DNA of 45,183 nucleotides from Candidatus Saccharimonadota bacterium. Its GTDB lineage: Bacteria > Patescibacteriota > Saccharimonadia > Saccharimonadales > Saccharimonadaceae. The notes under the pieces were generated by a model. It was given only the letters and a program-made list of their open reading frames with translations, did no database searches and was not told the origin of the DNA. A program made the position numbers and the translations under genes. Below, in pieces: positions 7,738 to 14,669 of the stretch. Position 1 is the first letter of the stretch. Every line of letters begins with the position of its first letter. The stretch lies in assembly GCA_017514675.1 (NCBI GenBank), contig JAFWIY010000030.1, positions 1 to 45,183 on the forward strand, read 5' to 3'.

Positions 7738-8151
7738 ATGAAAAAGAAAATTTCCATCGCAGTATTTATTATTGGCATAATCACGCTTATTGCTGGCGTG
7801 GTTTTTTTGATTTTGAACCTAAATAGTGGGCCCAAAATTCAAGATGGCGAGTATTTGGTATCGGTGGGGGAATGGGAGGAAGTGGATGCGCCTGGTGTAA
7901 TTTGGCGGTTTAGCGAAATCGGTCAAGGTACACTCACGACCAATAATCACCTCAATGACTACGATTTTATCTGGGCACTCGAGGGCGACAAAATTAAAAT
8001 TGAAACTGATTGGCTCTACACTTTAAATAACGAATATGGCTACAGAATCAACCAAAGCGAAAATATTTTGACTTTAATCCAGGAAGACTCAACCGAGATC
8101 AATTTCCGTCCCAGAAGTAGCGTTGATACCGAGGTTGGAGAGGATAACTAA
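7738..8151 (+). CDS. Single-pass membrane protein with extracytoplasmic beta domain
   Basis: 137 residues: a short KKK cytoplasmic tail, a hydrophobic helix (~5-28), then a beta-rich outer domain of ~100 residues (EYLVSVGEWEEVDAPGVIWRF, TGTLTTNNH-like strands) that resembles a small lipocalin/YxeA-like barrel in composition only. Family not recognised. It begins 9 nt after the 126-aa gene (GGAGG upstream) and ends 63 bp inside the convergent DUF1846 gene. Last gene of the tatD unit. Confidence 0.7.
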   Translation: MKKKISIAVFIIGIITLIAGVVFLILNLNSGPKIQDGEYLVSVGEWEEVDAPGVIWRFSEIGQGTLTTNNHLNDYDFIWALEGDKIKIETDWLYTLNNEYGYRINQSENILTLIQEDSTEINFRPRSSVDTEVGEDN

Positions 8152-9552
8152 TTCTTCATCTGGGATGAGGTGAGTGGCGTGGAACTCCGCGCCATTTAGT
8201 TTGTCGATACTTTCTAGGGCAGTTTTGGCGGCTGGGTTAGTGGCGGAACAAATCGAAAGCGCAATTAAAACCTCGCCTAGCCCCAAGTGACTCGCAGCGA
8301 AATTAGAAGTCTTGTTCTTGATATCTAAGATCGGCTTTAAGATGGAAGGCGCGATAAGGTCCACTTCATCAGGAATTTTGGTAATTGTTTTGATGGCATT
8401 GATAAAAGTGCTGGAAATCGGGGAGAGATAATCGGTCTTGCGGCCTACGACATATTTTTTGCCAACCTGAAGGCAGGCGCTTGGCAAGTTGCCGGCTTTA
8501 AGGCGTTTTTCGTTGGCGTATTTGATAACCGGACGATCAGCTTCGGAAATGTCTAGCTCGTTCATGAGAAGCTTAATCCGCTCGGGTACGGTTTTGTCTA
8601 CGATGCCTTTTTTGAGATCGGTGAGGGCACGGAGATAGCGACGAATGATTTCATCCTTGGCGGCGCGATTTACAGCCTTGTCATCGGTAATACATTGGCC
8701 GATTACATTAACTCCCATGTCGGTAGGGGAATTATAGGCACTTTTGCCAGAAATGCGAGTCAAAATCTCCTTTAGGACCGGGAAAGTTTCGAGGTCTCGG
8801 TTGTAGTTAACTGCGCTTTTACCATATTTTTCTAGGTGGAAATAATCAATCATGTTTTTGTCGCCGAGGTCGGCAGTGGCAGCCTCGTAGGCGATATTGA
8901 CCGGATGCTTCAACGGTAAATCCCAGACCGGGAAAGTTTCAAACTTGGCATAGCCGGCCTTGGTGCCGTGCTTGCTCTCGTGGTAGAGCTGGGAGAGTGC
9001 GGTGGCGAGCTTGCCCGAGCCGGGGCCGGGCGCGGCTACCACCACGAGCGGCTTGGTGGTCCTAATAAATGAATTGGCGCCATAGCCTTCATCGGAAACA
9101 ATAGTATCAACATCGGTAGGATAACCTTTGGTGAAAGAGTGAAAATAGGTCTGGATTTTGTAATCTTGGAGTTTCCTGGCGAAATCTTCGGCCTTTTTCT
9201 GGCCATTAAAGAGGGTGATGACCACCGAATTGACCTCTATGCCTTTGGCGCGCAAGAATTCAATCAGGCGAATCACCTCCATTTCGTAGGTAATCATGTG
9301 GTCGGCGCGGATTTTGGCTTTCTCGATAGCATCGGCATTGATACAGAGGATAACCTCGGCTTGGTCTTTTAGTTCCTGAAGTAATTGAATTTTTAGATCG
9401 GGAAGATAGCCGGGTAGGGTGCGAGCGGCGTGCTGGTCATCTACTAGCTTGCCGCCAAACTCCAAATAGAGCTTGTCGTACATCTGAATGCGCTCGTTAA
9501 TCTTCTTTTTCTGAATTTTTAGATATTTTCTGGCATCAAAACACCTTTTCAC
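8089..9552 (-). CDS. DUF1846 family protein
   Basis: 487 residues, full length for DUF1846. It shows the family's long conserved blocks: FDARKYLKIQ near the N-terminus, YLEFGGKLVDDQHAARTLPG, VSDEGYGANSFIRTTKPLVV, APGPGSGKLATALSQLYHES and NYNRDLETFPVL. The APGPGSGK segment looks like a nucleotide or phosphate-binding loop. The biochemical role is not established; the family is soluble and widespread in Firmicutes and CPR. The start is GTG at 9552, chosen because AGGAGG lies 4 nt upstream and the preceding frame lacks a better start. Its 3' end overlaps the convergent membrane-protein gene by 63 bp. Confidence 0.92.
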   Translation of the reverse strand: MKRCFDARKYLKIQKKKINERIQMYDKLYLEFGGKLVDDQHAARTLPGYLPDLKIQLLQELKDQAEVILCINADAIEKAKIRADHMITYEMEVIRLIEFLRAKGIEVNSVVITLFNGQKKAEDFARKLQDYKIQTYFHSFTKGYPTDVDTIVSDEGYGANSFIRTTKPLVVVAAPGPGSGKLATALSQLYHESKHGTKAGYAKFETFPVWDLPLKHPVNIAYEAATADLGDKNMIDYFHLEKYGKSAVNYNRDLETFPVLKEILTRISGKSAYNSPTDMGVNVIGQCITDDKAVNRAAKDEIIRRYLRALTDLKKGIVDKTVPERIKLLMNELDISEADRPVIKYANEKRLKAGNLPSACLQVGKKYVVGRKTDYLSPISSTFINAIKTITKIPDEVDLIAPSILKPILDIKNKTSNFAASHLGLGEVLIALSICSATNPAAKTALESIDKLNGAEFHATHLIPDEELVILSNLGINATSGTEIDLG

Positions 9553-9622
9553 TAGACCTCCTTTTTGTTTATTATATCACTCGTGGGCGCAGTTTTGATT
9601 TTATTTTCTCTGGGTTTTATGT

Positions 9623-9628
9623 TATAAT
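9623..9628 (+). promoter_or_regulatory. -10 box of nifS (leaderless arrangement)
   Basis: TATAAT ends 7 nt before the ATG at 9636, with no Shine-Dalgarno sequence. The -35 is not convincing. Confidence 0.6.
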
Positions 9629-9635
9629 AATCTTT

Positions 9636-10877
9636 ATGATTTATCTTGATCATGCGGCGGCAACGCCAGTTTCTAGCAAAGTTTTCGAGGCGATGAAGCC
9701 GTATTTTTCTGATGAGTTTTTTAATCCATCTAGTCCGTATTTGCCGGCGAAAAAAGTTGCGGCCGAATACGAGGCTGCCAAGGGTGTAATTGCGCATGCG
9801 ATTGGGGCCAAAGGCTCGGATATCGTAATTACCGCTGGGGCGACCGAAGCGAATAATCTGGCGTTTACAGTACTAAACACGGAATTAATATTTTGCTCGG
9901 GGCCGCGTCGCTCGCGCCCGTCGCCACGGGGCGAGCGCGCTAACTCTGCGATGGGCGCGCTCCGAAATGCCCCGAGTCAAAACATTAATTCCGTTTTATA
10001 TCTTGTGACCGAGCATGATTCGGTTAGGAATGTTGCCAAACAATATGGTGGGCAGGAAATTAAGGTGCTAGCGAATGGGCTTGTGGATATGGCAGATTTG
10101 AAGAGCAAGATCACAGATGAAACAATGCTGATTTCGGTAAGCCTCGCGAATAATGAAATTGGCGTGATTCAGCCGCTGGCCGAAATTGGTGCGCTGGTGC
10201 GTGAGGTGCGGATGGATAGATTGAAACGCGACATCAAGACACCGATTTATCTACATTCGGATGCTTCGCAGGCGCTGAACTTGCTAGATATTAATGTAGC
10301 TAGGCTAGGCGTGGATTTCCTCACCTTGAACGCTGCGAAGGTTTACGGCCCGAAGGGCGTGGGGGCGCTATATGTTTCGCACGAAGTAAAATTGCAGCCC
10401 CTCACTACCGGAGGTGGGCAGGAGAGAGGATTGCGTTCCGGCACCGAAAATGTGCCGGGAGTGATTGGTTTTGCTACGGCTGTAGAGGAAGCCAAAAAGC
10501 ACCTTAGTAGCAACCGCAAAAAATACAGCGAATACCGGAAGATTTTACTGGATGAATTACAGGGGTATGAACTAATTAACAAAAAGCATACGCTTGACAA
10601 TTTTGTAGTTTTGTGCTATAATGGTATAGATGCAGAGAGATTAATCTTTCTTCTTGAAGAACAGGGAGTATATGTGGCAACTGGGGCGGCTTGTGCGGCT
10701 TCTAAGGGCGAAAAATCGCACGTTCTAAAAGCGATTGGGCTTTCCGATACGCAAATTGCCGGGTCGCTGAGGATTACTTTTGGTGAAACCAACACGCCAG
10801 AGCAAATTCACGAAGCCGCACGAATCATCAATGCTGCCGTTCAGTTAGAACGAGAAAGAATTGGAAATGATGACTAA
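9636..10877 (+). CDS. nifS: Cysteine desulfurase (NifS/IscS family)
   Basis: 413 residues. PLP-dependent class V aminotransferase fold: YLDHAAATP at the start, GATEANNLAF, HSDASQAL, the PLP lysine Lys235 in NAAKVYGPKG, RSGTENVPG and the catalytic Cys353 in TGAACAASKG. It takes sulfur from cysteine and, given mnmA directly downstream, supplies it for tRNA 2-thiouridine. The residue before the PLP lysine is Ala where most relatives have His (usual SAHK; here NAAK). Residues ~82-120 are encoded by a palindromic element inserted before the LVTEHDSV strand. Stop overlaps the start of mnmA. IscS is an equally acceptable name. Confidence 0.94.
   Translation: MIYLDHAAATPVSSKVFEAMKPYFSDEFFNPSSPYLPAKKVAAEYEAAKGVIAHAIGAKGSDIVITAGATEANNLAFTVLNTELIFCSGPRRSRPSPRGERANSAMGALRNAPSQNINSVLYLVTEHDSVRNVAKQYGGQEIKVLANGLVDMADLKSKITDETMLISVSLANNEIGVIQPLAEIGALVREVRMDRLKRDIKTPIYLHSDASQALNLLDINVARLGVDFLTLNAAKVYGPKGVGALYVSHEVKLQPLTTGGGQERGLRSGTENVPGVIGFATAVEEAKKHLSSNRKKYSEYRKILLDELQGYELINKKHTLDNFVVLCYNGIDAERLIFLLEEQGVYVATGAACAASKGEKSHVLKAIGLSDTQIAGSLRITFGETNTPEQIHEAARIINAAVQLERERIGNDD
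9879..9994 (+). repeat. In-frame palindromic element, subfamily I, inside nifS
   Basis: Core 9896-9976 (81 bp), CTCGGGG...CCCCGAG. Arms ACGGAATTAATATTTTG and CAAAACATTAATTCCGT are inverted repeats with one mismatch over 17 bp. Inner stem built on CCCGT-CGCC-ACGGG. Frame preserved. Confidence 0.92.
10594..10622 (+). promoter_or_regulatory. Perfect consensus promoter inside nifS, probably for mnmA
   Basis: TTGACA (10594-10599), 17-bp spacer and TATAAT (10617-10622) with TGTGC before it: both hexamers fully consensus plus extended -10. It lies ~245 bp upstream of mnmA within codons for DNFVVLCYNG. Confidence 0.75.
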
Positions 10878-12225
10878 AACAATGCCTCTCGGGGACGGGT
10901 CGCTCGCGCCCGTCGTTACGGGGCTCGCGCCCTCATCCTCGGTCGTAACCTCCGGAAGCCCCTCAAGGCATCGTTTTCAGTCATCCGCCCCTACCGTTTT
11001 CGTCGGAATGAGTGGCGGCGTGGATTCTAGTGTGGCTGCGATGTTGCTGGTTGAGCAAGGTTACGATGTAACCGGCGTGTACATGAAAAATTGGTCGCAG
11101 GATCTACCGGGCATGAAATGCCCGTGGGCGGATGATCTCGCCGATGCCAAACGCGTGGCGGTGAAGCTCGGCATTCCGTTTGAAGTGTGGGATTTTGAAA
11201 AGGAATACCGCGAGAAGGTAGTGGAATATATGCTGGCCGAGTTTAAAAAGGGCAACACGCCAAACCCGGACATTATGTGCAACCAAGAAATCAAGTTTAA
11301 ACTGTTTTTTGAAAAAGCGATGGAGCGCGGGGCGGACTTTATCGCCACTGGGCACTATGCAAGAACTGGGGTGACAGATGATTTTTGCCGAGGGGGATCC
11401 GGAGCCTGGCAAGGCGAGGACGAGCGCCAAAACCCCTGTGGCGACAGGGGTTTTGGACGCGCCCCCGAGCAAAAATTATCTGACAGGACCCCAGTTCTAG
11501 TACGCGCCGTGGATGAAAATAAAGACCAGACCTATTTTCTTTATCGCATTTCTGATGAGGCGCTGGCAAGAACACTATTTCCGATTGGTGATATGCTAAA
11601 GCCCGAAGTAAAGAAGCTGGCCGAAGAAAAAGGCCTACACAATGCCTACAAAAAGGAGTCAATGGGGGTGTGTTTTGTGGGCGAGGTAGGGATGAAAGAT
11701 TTTTTGAAGGAGTATATTGATACGAAGCCGGGCGAGATTCGCCGCGTGGAAGATGACAAGGTATTGGGCGTACACGAGGGCGCGGTGTTTTATACGATTG
11801 GCCAGCGGCATGGGTTATATCTAGATGGCGAAAAAGGCACCGTAAATGATGGTTTGCCGTATTATGTCGTAAAGAAGGATATCGCAAAGAACATTGTTTA
11901 TGTATCAAAGAACTTGAATGATGGCAATCTGTGGGTGGATGAACTGGAATTGAAAGAACTTTTATTCCGCTCGGGGCCGCGTCCGGCCGGCCCGTCGCCA
12001 CGGGCGGCCGGCGCTAATTCTCGCGCTGCCGCGCTCCGAAATGCCCCGAGCCAGAATAAAAGTTCTTCTATTCAAGTTCGCCTTCGCCACCGAGCGCCGC
12101 TAATTCCGGCTGAGTTTGATGGCAAGAAGCTGAAATTTGCAAGCAAAATCAAACGTCCAGCTAGCGGGCAATCAGCGGTGATTTACGCTGGAGAAATCTG
12201 TCTCGGTGGTGGGTTTATTGCATAA
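10867..12225 (+). CDS. mnmA: tRNA-specific 2-thiouridylase MnmA with three palindromic insertions
   Basis: About 452 residues against ~360 for typical MnmA. Core motifs are intact: the PP-loop GMSGGVDSSVAA, TPNPDIMCNQEIKF (first catalytic Cys), FIATGHYAR, NKDQTYFLYR, and ESMGVCFVGE (second Cys, persulfide relay), then the beta-barrel tRNA-binding C-terminus ending in CLGGGFIA. It thiolates U34 of tRNA Lys, Glu and Gln with sulfur from the upstream NifS. Inserts occupy residues ~1-40, ~166-211 and ~359-405. The likely starts (ATG 10867 or 10870) overlap the nifS stop and lie before the first insert. Without that insert the N-terminus would be the usual short lead into TVFVGMSGG. A bidirectional terminator follows. 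Confidence 0.94.
   Translation: MMTKTMPLGDGSLAPVVTGLAPSSSVVTSGSPSRHRFQSSAPTVFVGMSGGVDSSVAAMLLVEQGYDVTGVYMKNWSQDLPGMKCPWADDLADAKRVAVKLGIPFEVWDFEKEYREKVVEYMLAEFKKGNTPNPDIMCNQEIKFKLFFEKAMERGADFIATGHYARTGVTDDFCRGGSGAWQGEDERQNPCGDRGFGRAPEQKLSDRTPVLVRAVDENKDQTYFLYRISDEALARTLFPIGDMLKPEVKKLAEEKGLHNAYKKESMGVCFVGEVGMKDFLKEYIDTKPGEIRRVEDDKVLGVHEGAVFYTIGQRHGLYLDGEKGTVNDGLPYYVVKKDIAKNIVYVSKNLNDGNLWVDELELKELLFRSGPRPAGPSPRAAGANSRAAALRNAPSQNKSSSIQVRLRHRAPLIPAEFDGKKLKFASKIKRPASGQSAVIYAGEICLGGGFIA
10869..10985 (+). repeat. In-frame palindromic element, subfamily II, at the mnmA N-terminus
   Basis: Core ~10888-10964. Arms GATGACTAAAACAATGCCT (left) and AGGCATCGTTTTCAGTCATC (right) form an inverted repeat with one mismatch and one extra base. 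The left arm includes the overlap of the nifS stop and mnmA start. Very similar to the intergenic copy at 36467-36584. Confidence 0.9.
11363..11497 (-). repeat. In-frame palindromic element, subfamily II, inside mnmA (second)
   Basis: Core ~11387-11470 with an enlarged inner stem (CCAAAACCCCTGT / ACAGGGGTTTTGG). Arms GAACTGGGGTGACAGATGAT / ATTATCTGACAGGACCCCAG pair over about 24 bp with two mismatches and a 3-nt bulge. Sits between the GHYAR and VLVRAVDENKDQ segments. Confidence 0.88.
11941..12079 (+). repeat. In-frame palindromic element, subfamily I, inside mnmA (third)
   Basis: Core 11970-12050 (81 bp). Arms AAGAACTTTTATTC / GAATAAAAGTTCTT are perfect over 14 bp and continue outward to GAAC/GTTC imperfectly. 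Nearly identical to the tatD copy in the opposite orientation. Confidence 0.9.
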
Positions 12226-12256
12226 AAAATATGAGGACGCAGCCTCATATTTTTAT
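12224..12256. terminator. Bidirectional terminator between mnmA and the 66-aa gene
   Basis: Stem AAATATGAGG / CCTCATATTT with a 6-nt loop, A-run on the left and T-run on the right, so it can end transcription from both convergent genes. Confidence 0.85.
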
Positions 12257-12262
12257 ATTTTA

Positions 12263-12463
12263 TTACACCGTCATCATCGTGATGTCGACGGCGAGCAATG
12301 CTACGGCTAGTAAGCCCATCGTAATAATAAAGAATGGGTTGGAACGCTGCTGTTGCTTTTGCTGCTTCTTGCAACAAGAGCCACCCTTGCGGCAAGATTT
12401 AGCCTTGCGCGCTACTGGCTTTTTTGCAGTCTTGGTCGCAGTTTTCTTTTTTGCCTGTGCCAT
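12263..12463 (-). CDS. Small Lys/Cys-rich membrane protein, 66 aa
   Basis: Not recognised. The N-terminal ~42 residues are very basic with a Cys cluster (CRKGGSCCKKQQ), followed by one hydrophobic helix (~44-63) reaching the C-terminus. This is a tail-anchored or small single-pass topology with the basic part in the cytoplasm, where it could contact nucleic acid or ribosomes (inference). Support for a real gene: an AAGGAA ribosome-binding site before the ATG, a shared bidirectional terminator right after its stop, and no competing gene on the plus strand. Confidence 0.6.
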   Translation of the reverse strand: MAQAKKKTATKTAKKPVARKAKSCRKGGSCCKKQQKQQQRSNPFFIITMGLLAVALLAVDITMMTV

Positions 12464-12628
12464 AATTATTCCTTGTTTATATTAATATTGCTTATGATTA
12501 TAATATCAAATAATTCACAAAAAATCAAGACCCCAAAAGTAAACTTCGCCAACTAGGCCTGGATGTCTTGCCAATCCGCTCGTTTCGTGATATGATGGGT
12601 AAAATTATCTATTAACTAAAGGAGTAAA

Positions 12629-12796
12629 ATGCCTGAACCGAAAAAACAAAGCAGCCCGAGAAAGACTGGGCTTCGCAGGAGTCATTTGCGTCTAGAGCTT
12701 GCTCGGAGAGTAAACAAGATTTCTCCGGTCAAAGCTTTTGAAACCAAAAAGAAGACCCCGAATTTAAAAGTCAAAACTAATAAAAAATCTAAGTAA
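12629..12796 (+). CDS. rpmF: Ribosomal protein L32 (bL32), zinc-free form
   Basis: 55 residues, the usual bL32 size. The N-terminal MPEPKK, then a basic RKTGLRRSHLRL stretch, resembles the PKRRTSKSRRxxRRSH core of L32. The C-terminal half has none of the four Cys of the classical CxxC...CxxC zinc ribbon. AAAGGAG ribosome-binding site. Lies directly before nusB in a run of RNA and translation genes. Since the sequence is short and divergent, L32 is the best but not a certain assignment. Confidence 0.65.
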   Translation: MPEPKKQSSPRKTGLRRSHLRLELARRVNKISPVKAFETKKKTPNLKVKTNKKSK

Positions 12797-12810
12797 AAGA
12801 GAATTTTAAA

Positions 12811-13338
12811 ATGGCAAGTAATCGACATTTAGGTAGAGTAATCGTTTTGCAGAGTCTATACGAGTATGAACTTCGGACTCTTGCGAAAGACCCAGAAGTC
12901 GATCTGGACATTATCGTTGCGAAAAATATCGAGCCATACGAAAAAGCACTTGGTGACACCGAGTTTGTTTATAATCTTGCACACAAGGTTTCGGAAAATG
13001 TTGAAACTTTGGACAAGGCTTTACAGCCTATGGCGCCAGAGTGGCCGATTGAATCAATTGCAGCAATTGACAGAAATGTCCTTCGGATGGGACTTTATGA
13101 GCTTTCGGAATGTGGGGATTCAATTCCGCCGAAAGTTGCCATAAACGAAGCTGTGGAGCTAGCTAAAGCATTTGGTTCGGAGAATTCGTCAAAGTTTGTA
13201 AATGGCGTACTCGGGACCGCATATAAAAAGCTCGGAATTAAAGAAGAAGACAATGAACCAAAACAACAGACCGTCGCTGGAGCCGACGGCAAGAAGGTCG
13301 CTCAAGATTCCGGAAGCACTGCCGACGGAAAGAATTAA
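12811..13338 (+). CDS. nusB: Transcription antitermination factor NusB
   Basis: 175 residues. All-helical NusB fold with characteristic blocks: RVIVLQSLYEYE, the central PEWPIESIAAIDRNVLRMGLYEL, and PPKVAINEAVELAKAFGSENSSKFVNGVLG. NusB with S10 loads the antitermination complex on rRNA operons. The C-terminal ~30 residues (Gly, Asp, Lys, Gln-rich) extend past the normal end and are encoded by DNA that also codes for the start of the NUDIX gene in another frame. Starts 15 nt after rpmF. Confidence 0.93.
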   Translation: MASNRHLGRVIVLQSLYEYELRTLAKDPEVDLDIIVAKNIEPYEKALGDTEFVYNLAHKVSENVETLDKALQPMAPEWPIESIAAIDRNVLRMGLYELSECGDSIPPKVAINEAVELAKAFGSENSSKFVNGVLGTAYKKLGIKEEDNEPKQQTVAGADGKKVAQDSGSTADGKN

Positions 13339-13831
13339 AGAGTCGACGCTTGACAAGATAAAATCGGCCGTCTTTCGCAAAAAGGTGGCTATTCAGGAGA
13401 TTGTGCGCGAACCGACTTCCGGTGGGATCGTTTTTCGTTTCACTAAGGATAGAAAAGATATCGAGATTCTTTTAATTCAGGATTCCAAGGAGCGATGGAC
13501 GATTCCAAAGGGGCATATTGAGCCGGGCGAGACCGCCAAGGTGACCGCGCGGCGCGAGATTGAGGAAGAAACGGGACTAAAGAATGTATCGGTATTGTCT
13601 TGGCTGGGCAAGATTCATTTTAAGTATCGCCGGGCGGACAAGTTGGTGCTAATGACCACGCAGATTTATCTGGTGGAGGCGCTAGATGCGCACGAACGCC
13701 CAACTGCCGAAAAGTGGATGAAGGGGATACGCTGGTTCCCGTTCGCGGAGGCTCTAAACGTAATCGAATACGAAGATATAGAAAAATTAATGTTGCTCGC
13801 CAAGAAGAAAATTCGCGCGGGCGACTATTAG
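13253..13831 (+). CDS. NUDIX hydrolase
   Basis: 192 residues from ATG 13253. The complete Nudix box GHIEPGETAKVTARREIEEE-TGL (G-x5-E-x7-REUxEExGU) follows WTIPKGH, the usual strand. Members hydrolyse a nucleoside diphosphate linked to another group; the substrate cannot be told from sequence. The arrangement 'WTIPKGHIEPGE...IHFKYRR' resembles Ap4A-type or diadenosine/dNTP-cleaning enzymes (inference). The start overlaps the nusB tail by 86 bp, and an earlier in-frame ATG at 13202 would lengthen the overlap, so 13253 is preferred. rnc follows 9 nt later. Confidence 0.88.
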   Translation: MNQNNRPSLEPTARRSLKIPEALPTERIKESTLDKIKSAVFRKKVAIQEIVREPTSGGIVFRFTKDRKDIEILLIQDSKERWTIPKGHIEPGETAKVTARREIEEETGLKNVSVLSWLGKIHFKYRRADKLVLMTTQIYLVEALDAHERPTAEKWMKGIRWFPFAEALNVIEYEDIEKLMLLAKKKIRAGDY

Positions 13832-13840
13832 GAGGGCAAA

Positions 13841-14551
13841 ATGGATACAAGTGCTTATCAAGAGTTCGCTTCAAAGAAGCTGGGCTTTAAATTTAATGAT
13901 ATTTCGCTTTTAGTAACAGCGCTTACGCACCGGAGTTATGTGAATGAGCATAAATCGGCACACGAGCACAATGAGCGATTGGAGTTTCTCGGCGATGCAG
14001 TTTTGGAGCTAGTCTCTTCAGATTTTTTGTATCGGAATTATGATGAGCCGGAAGGGGTAATGACCGCGCTACGCGCAGCGCTAGTTAGGACTGAATCTAT
14101 TGGCGCGGCGGGCGCTGAGCTAGGTTATGGGCCCTTGGTTAGACTATCGAAGGGCGAAAAGCAAGGTTCGGAGCGGGCGCACGAGGTGATTTTGGCGGAT
14201 TGTTTTGAGGCAGTGATTGGGGCGATTTATCTGGACCAGGGATACGAGGCAGCGAAAGATTTTATCGCCAAGCATATTTTGGTGAAAATTGATACGATTT
14301 TAGAGGAAGGCTCGTGGCGCGACCCGAAATCGTACGTGCAGGAATTAGCGCAAAAAATAGATGGCATTACGCCGATTTATAAGACATTGAAAGAGGATGG
14401 ACCGGATCACGATAAGGTATTTACGGTGGGGCTATATGTGGGCGAGTCGCTGATAGGAGTAGGTGAGGGCCATTCCAAACAAGAGGCTCAGACTATGGCA
14501 GCGCGCGAAGGGGTGAAAAAATACCGCGCTAATCAGCCGAAGAAAAAATAG
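13841..14551 (+). CDS. rnc: Ribonuclease III
   Basis: 236 residues. The RNase III signature NERLEFLGDAVLELV, with catalytic acidic residues, and the downstream DCFEAVIGAIYLD complete the active site. A dsRNA-binding domain spans ~160-232 (DPKSYVQELAQ, HSKQEAQTMAAREGVK). It processes rRNA precursors and long double-stranded RNA. That is relevant here because this window is full of long perfect hairpins, both after genes and inside coding sequences. Ribosome-binding site AGGAGG before the ATG. Last gene of the rpmF-nusB-NUDIX-rnc unit. Confidence 0.96.
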   Translation: MDTSAYQEFASKKLGFKFNDISLLVTALTHRSYVNEHKSAHEHNERLEFLGDAVLELVSSDFLYRNYDEPEGVMTALRAALVRTESIGAAGAELGYGPLVRLSKGEKQGSERAHEVILADCFEAVIGAIYLDQGYEAAKDFIAKHILVKIDTILEEGSWRDPKSYVQELAQKIDGITPIYKTLKEDGPDHDKVFTVGLYVGESLIGVGEGHSKQEAQTMAAREGVKKYRANQPKKK

Positions 14552-14562
14552 GATTTACAGAG

Positions 14563-14590
14563 AAGTCAAGGGATAAACCTTGACTTTTTT
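14563..14590 (+). terminator. rnc terminator
   Basis: Perfect 9-bp stem AAGTCAAGG / CCTTGACTT, loop GATAAA, then T-run. The 3' arm contains the -35 box of the next promoter. Confidence 0.9.
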
Positions 14591-14608
14591 GATGTTTTGT
14601 GATATAAT
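14580..14608 (+). promoter_or_regulatory. Promoter overlapping the rnc terminator
   Basis: TTGACT (14580-14585) in the terminator stem, 17-bp spacer, TATAAT (14603-14608). The leader of ~55 nt has a small hairpin (CTAGG...CCTAG) and GAGGAGG before the start. Confidence 0.8.
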
Positions 14609-14669
14609 GGAGGTATGGGCTAGGTTTACCTAGTTTTCAAGTAGATTACCAAAAGAGGAGGTGGTATGA

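Noticed and set aside
10861-11008. mnmA start at the ATG in GMSGGVDSS (~11008) to avoid the first insert
   Set aside because: This would remove the first beta-strand before the PP-loop and no ribosome-binding site precedes it; the starts at 10867/10870 retain the strand.
11339-12001. Long minus-strand ORF (220 codons) opposite mnmA
   Set aside because: Antisense shadow of mnmA, which has all catalytic motifs; the translation is low-complexity, His/Pro/Ser-rich and has no ribosome-binding site.
12231-12485. Plus-strand ORF opposite the 66-aa membrane protein
   Set aside because: It begins inside the bidirectional terminator and lacks a ribosome-binding site; the minus-strand frame has an RBS and a sensible basic-plus-helix topology.
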